Positions 6,389 through 8,203 of a stretch of DNA of 8,203 nucleotides are shown one piece after another. Every line of letters starts with the position of its first letter. Position 1 is the first letter of the stretch. Made by a program: the position numbers and the translations under genes. This DNA comes from an uncultured Rickettsiales bacterium (lineage in GTDB: Bacteria > Pseudomonadota > Alphaproteobacteria > UBA8366). Below the pieces are notes generated by a model. It did not search any database. It saw nothing but the letters and a program-made list of their open reading frames with translations, and had not been told where the DNA came from. The DNA is taken from assembly GCA_913046825.1 (NCBI GenBank), contig CAJWTF010000155.1, positions 1 to 8,203 of the forward strand. Direction: 5' to 3'.

Positions 6389-6829
6389 TTAACCCGGCGT
6401 GTCGGTTGCGAAAACGCGGTCGCGGGATTGGCCCTTGAACTCCACGACGTTCCCGGTGCCGTCCCGGCATTGCATGATACCCTGCTCCGCAGGCTTTCCC
6501 TCGAAGGAGATACGCGGTGTCAAAATCCAGTCGACGTTCGCGGCGTTCAAGCGGTCCGCCATTTCTTGCCAATTATCGAGATCCAGGATCACGCCGAAAT
6601 GCCGTAGTGGCGAGGTCGCGCCGTCGGACGGTATTGTGCCAGCGTCCTGGCCCGCGTCCTTGGGCGAGAGGTGGGCGACGATATGATGGCCGAAAAAGTT
6701 GATGTCGAACCGGCCCTTGGTCTCCCGGCCGACGCTACATCCCAAAGTCTTTACATAGAAATCTTTCGCCCGGCTTAGATCGTCGACGGGAATGGAGAGA
6801 TGAAAAAGTGGCTCCATGGGCAGCACCAT
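6389..6829 (-). CDS. VOC-family (glyoxalase/bleomycin-resistance fold) protein
   Basis: The 146-residue product is a two-module VOC fold. The first module opens with PLFHLSIPVDDLSRAKDFY (7-25) and contains FDINFFGHHIVAHLS (41-55). The second opens with LRHFGVILDLDNWQEMADRL (75-94) and ends in DGTGNVVEFKG (123-133). Likely metal ligands are H10, H77 and E130, plus one of H48, H49 or H53, so a divalent-metal enzyme is plausible. The substrate cannot be read from the sequence: VOC proteins include glyoxalases, dioxygenases, isomerases and resistance proteins. The start at 6829 has a distant AAAGGA (13 nt away). The in-frame Met5 at 6817 matches the usual family start more closely but lacks a ribosome binding site. 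The gene converges on dnaE2 with a 7-nt gap and diverges from the dehydrogenase gene. It has no evident link to the mutasome. Confidence 0.88.
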   Translation of the reverse strand: MVLPMEPLFHLSIPVDDLSRAKDFYVKTLGCSVGRETKGRFDINFFGHHIVAHLSPKDAGQDAGTIPSDGATSPLRHFGVILDLDNWQEMADRLNAANVDWILTPRISFEGKPAEQGIMQCRDGTGNVVEFKGQSRDRVFATDTPG

Positions 6830-6915
6830 TCTAAAAAATTAGTCCTTTACAGAGCGATCTAGAGAGCGAATTTGGTGCTACAAGCGCAAGCGCCCCAATA
6901 AAGTGAGAGACAGCG

Positions 6916-7896
6916 ATGACTGATGGCCAAAAGAAGACGATTATAATTGACGGTGACGTCCATCCCAGCGCCTTGGTGTTGCTGGAGGCACGTTCGGATA
7001 TCGAGCTGATGCGAGTACCGCTGGAAGACTATGAGGCACTATCCGCAGCGGTGCCCGCCGCCAACGGCATTTTGGCGCGCTCCGCCAGAATTACACCTGA
7101 ATTGCTCGCAAACGCGAACGGTCTCGAAGTGGTCTCTCGCCATGGGGTTGGGTACGACCGGGTCAATGTGGAAGCATTGAGCGCACGGAATATCCCGTTG
7201 ACCGTCACCGGCACCGCGAATTCGCCGACTGTCGCGGAGCACGCGATGATGTTTATGCTGGCGTGCGCCAAGCGTCTCCGCCCGACCGACCGCCGTACTC
7301 GTGAGGGCGATTTTCTGAAAGCGCGCCAAGAATTGGGGCGTGTTGAATTGTTGGAAAAGAAAGTCCTGATTATCGGTTTCGGGCGGATCGGCAAAATTGT
7401 CGCCCGACGTTGCCAAGGCTTCGATATGGAGGTCCTGGCCTATGATCCCTATATCGACCAACAGGTAATCCAGGATGCGGGCGCGACCCCGGTCGAGAAC
7501 TTCCGTGAGATCCTTGGTGAGATCGATTTTCTTACGCTACATATCCCGCTCAGCGATGAGACGGAGAACCTGATCGGTGCCGAGGAATTGGTTCAGTTGA
7601 AAGCGTCGGCCATCCTGGTGAATTGCGCGCGCGGTGGCATCGTCAACGAAGATGCTTTGTATGAGACCTTAAAGGCGGAGAAAATATTCGGTGCTGGGAT
7701 CGACGTCTTTGCGATCGAACCGACGCCGGGAGATCATCCGCTCTTTACCTTAGATAATGTCCTGGTGAACCCGCACGCGGCGGCGTCGGCCGTGGAATGC
7801 TTGGAGCGGATGGGCGTGCAGGCGGCGCAGAATATACTGGATCAATTTGACGGCAAGCTCGATCCCGATATGGTTGTGAACCAGGACGTGCTTTAG
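6916..7896 (+). CDS. D-isomer-specific 2-hydroxyacid dehydrogenase (3-phosphoglycerate dehydrogenase-like)
   Basis: The 326-residue cytoplasmic NAD(H)-dependent oxidoreductase has the full family layout. A substrate-binding half precedes the Rossmann domain, with SRHGVGYDRVNVEAL (74-88) typical of the PGDH branch. The nucleotide loop is GFGRIG (154-159), and acidic D177 at the end of the second strand favours NAD over NADP. The catalytic triad is visible as R239 (NCARGG), E268 (DVFAIEPT) and H287 (NPHAAA). The C-terminal helix returns to the substrate domain. It has no ACT or other regulatory domain, so it is the short type. It could be a 3-phosphoglycerate dehydrogenase for serine synthesis or act on hydroxypyruvate, glyoxylate or another 2-keto acid; sequence alone does not decide. 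The ribosome binding site is moderate (GTGAGAGA, about 8 nt before the ATG). It sits alone on its strand, and its stop overlaps the convergent glycosyltransferase gene by 4 nt. Confidence 0.92.
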   Translation: MTDGQKKTIIIDGDVHPSALVLLEARSDIELMRVPLEDYEALSAAVPAANGILARSARITPELLANANGLEVVSRHGVGYDRVNVEALSARNIPLTVTGTANSPTVAEHAMMFMLACAKRLRPTDRRTREGDFLKARQELGRVELLEKKVLIIGFGRIGKIVARRCQGFDMEVLAYDPYIDQQVIQDAGATPVENFREILGEIDFLTLHIPLSDETENLIGAEELVQLKASAILVNCARGGIVNEDALYETLKAEKIFGAGIDVFAIEPTPGDHPLFTLDNVLVNPHAAASAVECLERMGVQAAQNILDQFDGKLDPDMVVNQDVL

Positions 7897-8203
7897 CGGG
7901 CCAGCATTTCTCCATAGAGAGCCAATGTTTGTGCATTGATGATCTTCTCCGCGAAGATCGTCTCAGCGCGGTGGCGTGCATTTTCGCCGAGCCGTTGGCG
8001 GAGAGCCGGGTCAAGAATGAGGCGTTCTAGCGCATCGGCAAGTGGCTCGATGGTGCGGGCGGGGACGCGCAATCCGGTCTCACCGTCGATACAGACTTCG
8101 CGACACCCCGGTGCGTCTGTTGCGACCATCGGTCGCCCGCAAGCAGCGGCTTCCAGTAAGGACTTTGGTAACCCTTCCCGGTAGGACGGCAGGACCGCGA
8201 TAT
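7893..8203 (-). CDS. GT4-family glycosyltransferase, C-terminal part (runs off right edge)
   Basis: The frame stays open to the window edge, giving the last 102 residues of a longer protein. An internal Met at 8129-8127 is not the real start, because the family motif lies upstream of it. The visible part begins IAVLPSYREGLPKSLLEAAA and continues CGRPMVATDAPGCREV and DGETGLRVPA. This is the donor-binding half of retaining GT-B glycosyltransferases of family GT4, with the E-x7-E motif (EGLPKSLLE) that contacts the nucleotide sugar. A helical tail (PLADALERLILDPALRQRLG) and a final helix follow, as is usual. Such enzymes build lipopolysaccharide, exopolysaccharide or other surface glycans at the cytoplasmic face of the membrane. 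The sugar and acceptor cannot be told. The stop overlaps the dehydrogenase stop tail to tail, so transcription comes from beyond the right edge. Confidence 0.92.
   Translation of the reverse strand, partial: IAVLPSYREGLPKSLLEAAACGRPMVATDAPGCREVCIDGETGLRVPARTIEPLADALERLILDPALRQRLGENARHRAETIFAEKIINAQTLALYGEMLAR

Noticed and set aside
6879..6894. Short AAGCGC repeat (two copies) upstream of the dehydrogenase gene
   Set aside because: Two 6-nt copies are too little to claim an operator, and no known regulator site matches.
7039..7461. Minus-strand ORFs inside the dehydrogenase gene
   Set aside because: They are shadow frames opposite the Rossmann-fold coding sequence, with no recognisable protein features.
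7936..8184. Plus-strand ORF of 82 codons opposite the glycosyltransferase
   Set aside because: The minus strand encodes clear GT4 motifs through the same span. The plus product is Arg/Ser-rich noise.

Overview
The window looks like chromosomal DNA of an alphaproteobacterium. The grounds are an imuA-imuB-dnaE2 cassette of alphaproteobacterial type, a direct-repeat GAAC-N7-GAAC operator in front of it (the form LexA recognises in alphaproteobacteria), and fairly GC-rich codon use in all genes right of about position 900. The left 0.8 kb is visibly more AT-rich. Species cannot be named from the sequence alone. No tRNA, rRNA, transposase, insertion sequence or CRISPR array was seen.

Left block (1-778, all minus strand): the 5' end of a CHASE2-type membrane sensor gene runs off the left edge. 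Upstream of it is a small gene for a 74-residue protein with an N-terminal signal/anchor segment. Further upstream is a SpoIIAA-like gene cut short by an in-frame stop after 44 codons, with a short stretch of family-like sequence after the stop and the rest missing.

Central block (about 850-6381, plus strand): an SOS-type promoter (-35, -10 and a LexA box over the -10) drives imuA, imuB and dnaE2. imuA and imuB overlap by 83 nt, and imuB and dnaE2 share one base (TGATG). Together these encode the damage-inducible translesion-synthesis mutasome. ImuA is the accessory protein, ImuB is a Y-family-like protein that has lost catalytic residues and is thought to tether the complex to the beta clamp, and DnaE2 (ImuC) is the error-prone C-family polymerase with its catalytic aspartates intact.

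Right block (6389-8203): a minus-strand VOC/glyoxalase-fold gene converges on dnaE2 with a 7-nt gap. It is divergent from a plus-strand D-isomer-specific 2-hydroxyacid dehydrogenase (3-phosphoglycerate dehydrogenase-like, without a C-terminal regulatory domain). That gene overlaps by 4 nt, tail to tail, the 3' end of a minus-strand GT4 glycosyltransferase that runs off the right edge.

The main system is a known one (the ImuA/ImuB/DnaE2 mutasome), and I do not see a convincing undescribed system. The less ordinary details are the triple GAAC operator, the long imuA/imuB overlap, the decayed SpoIIAA-like gene, and two edge-truncated genes that ATG-to-stop ORF calling would miss or shorten.
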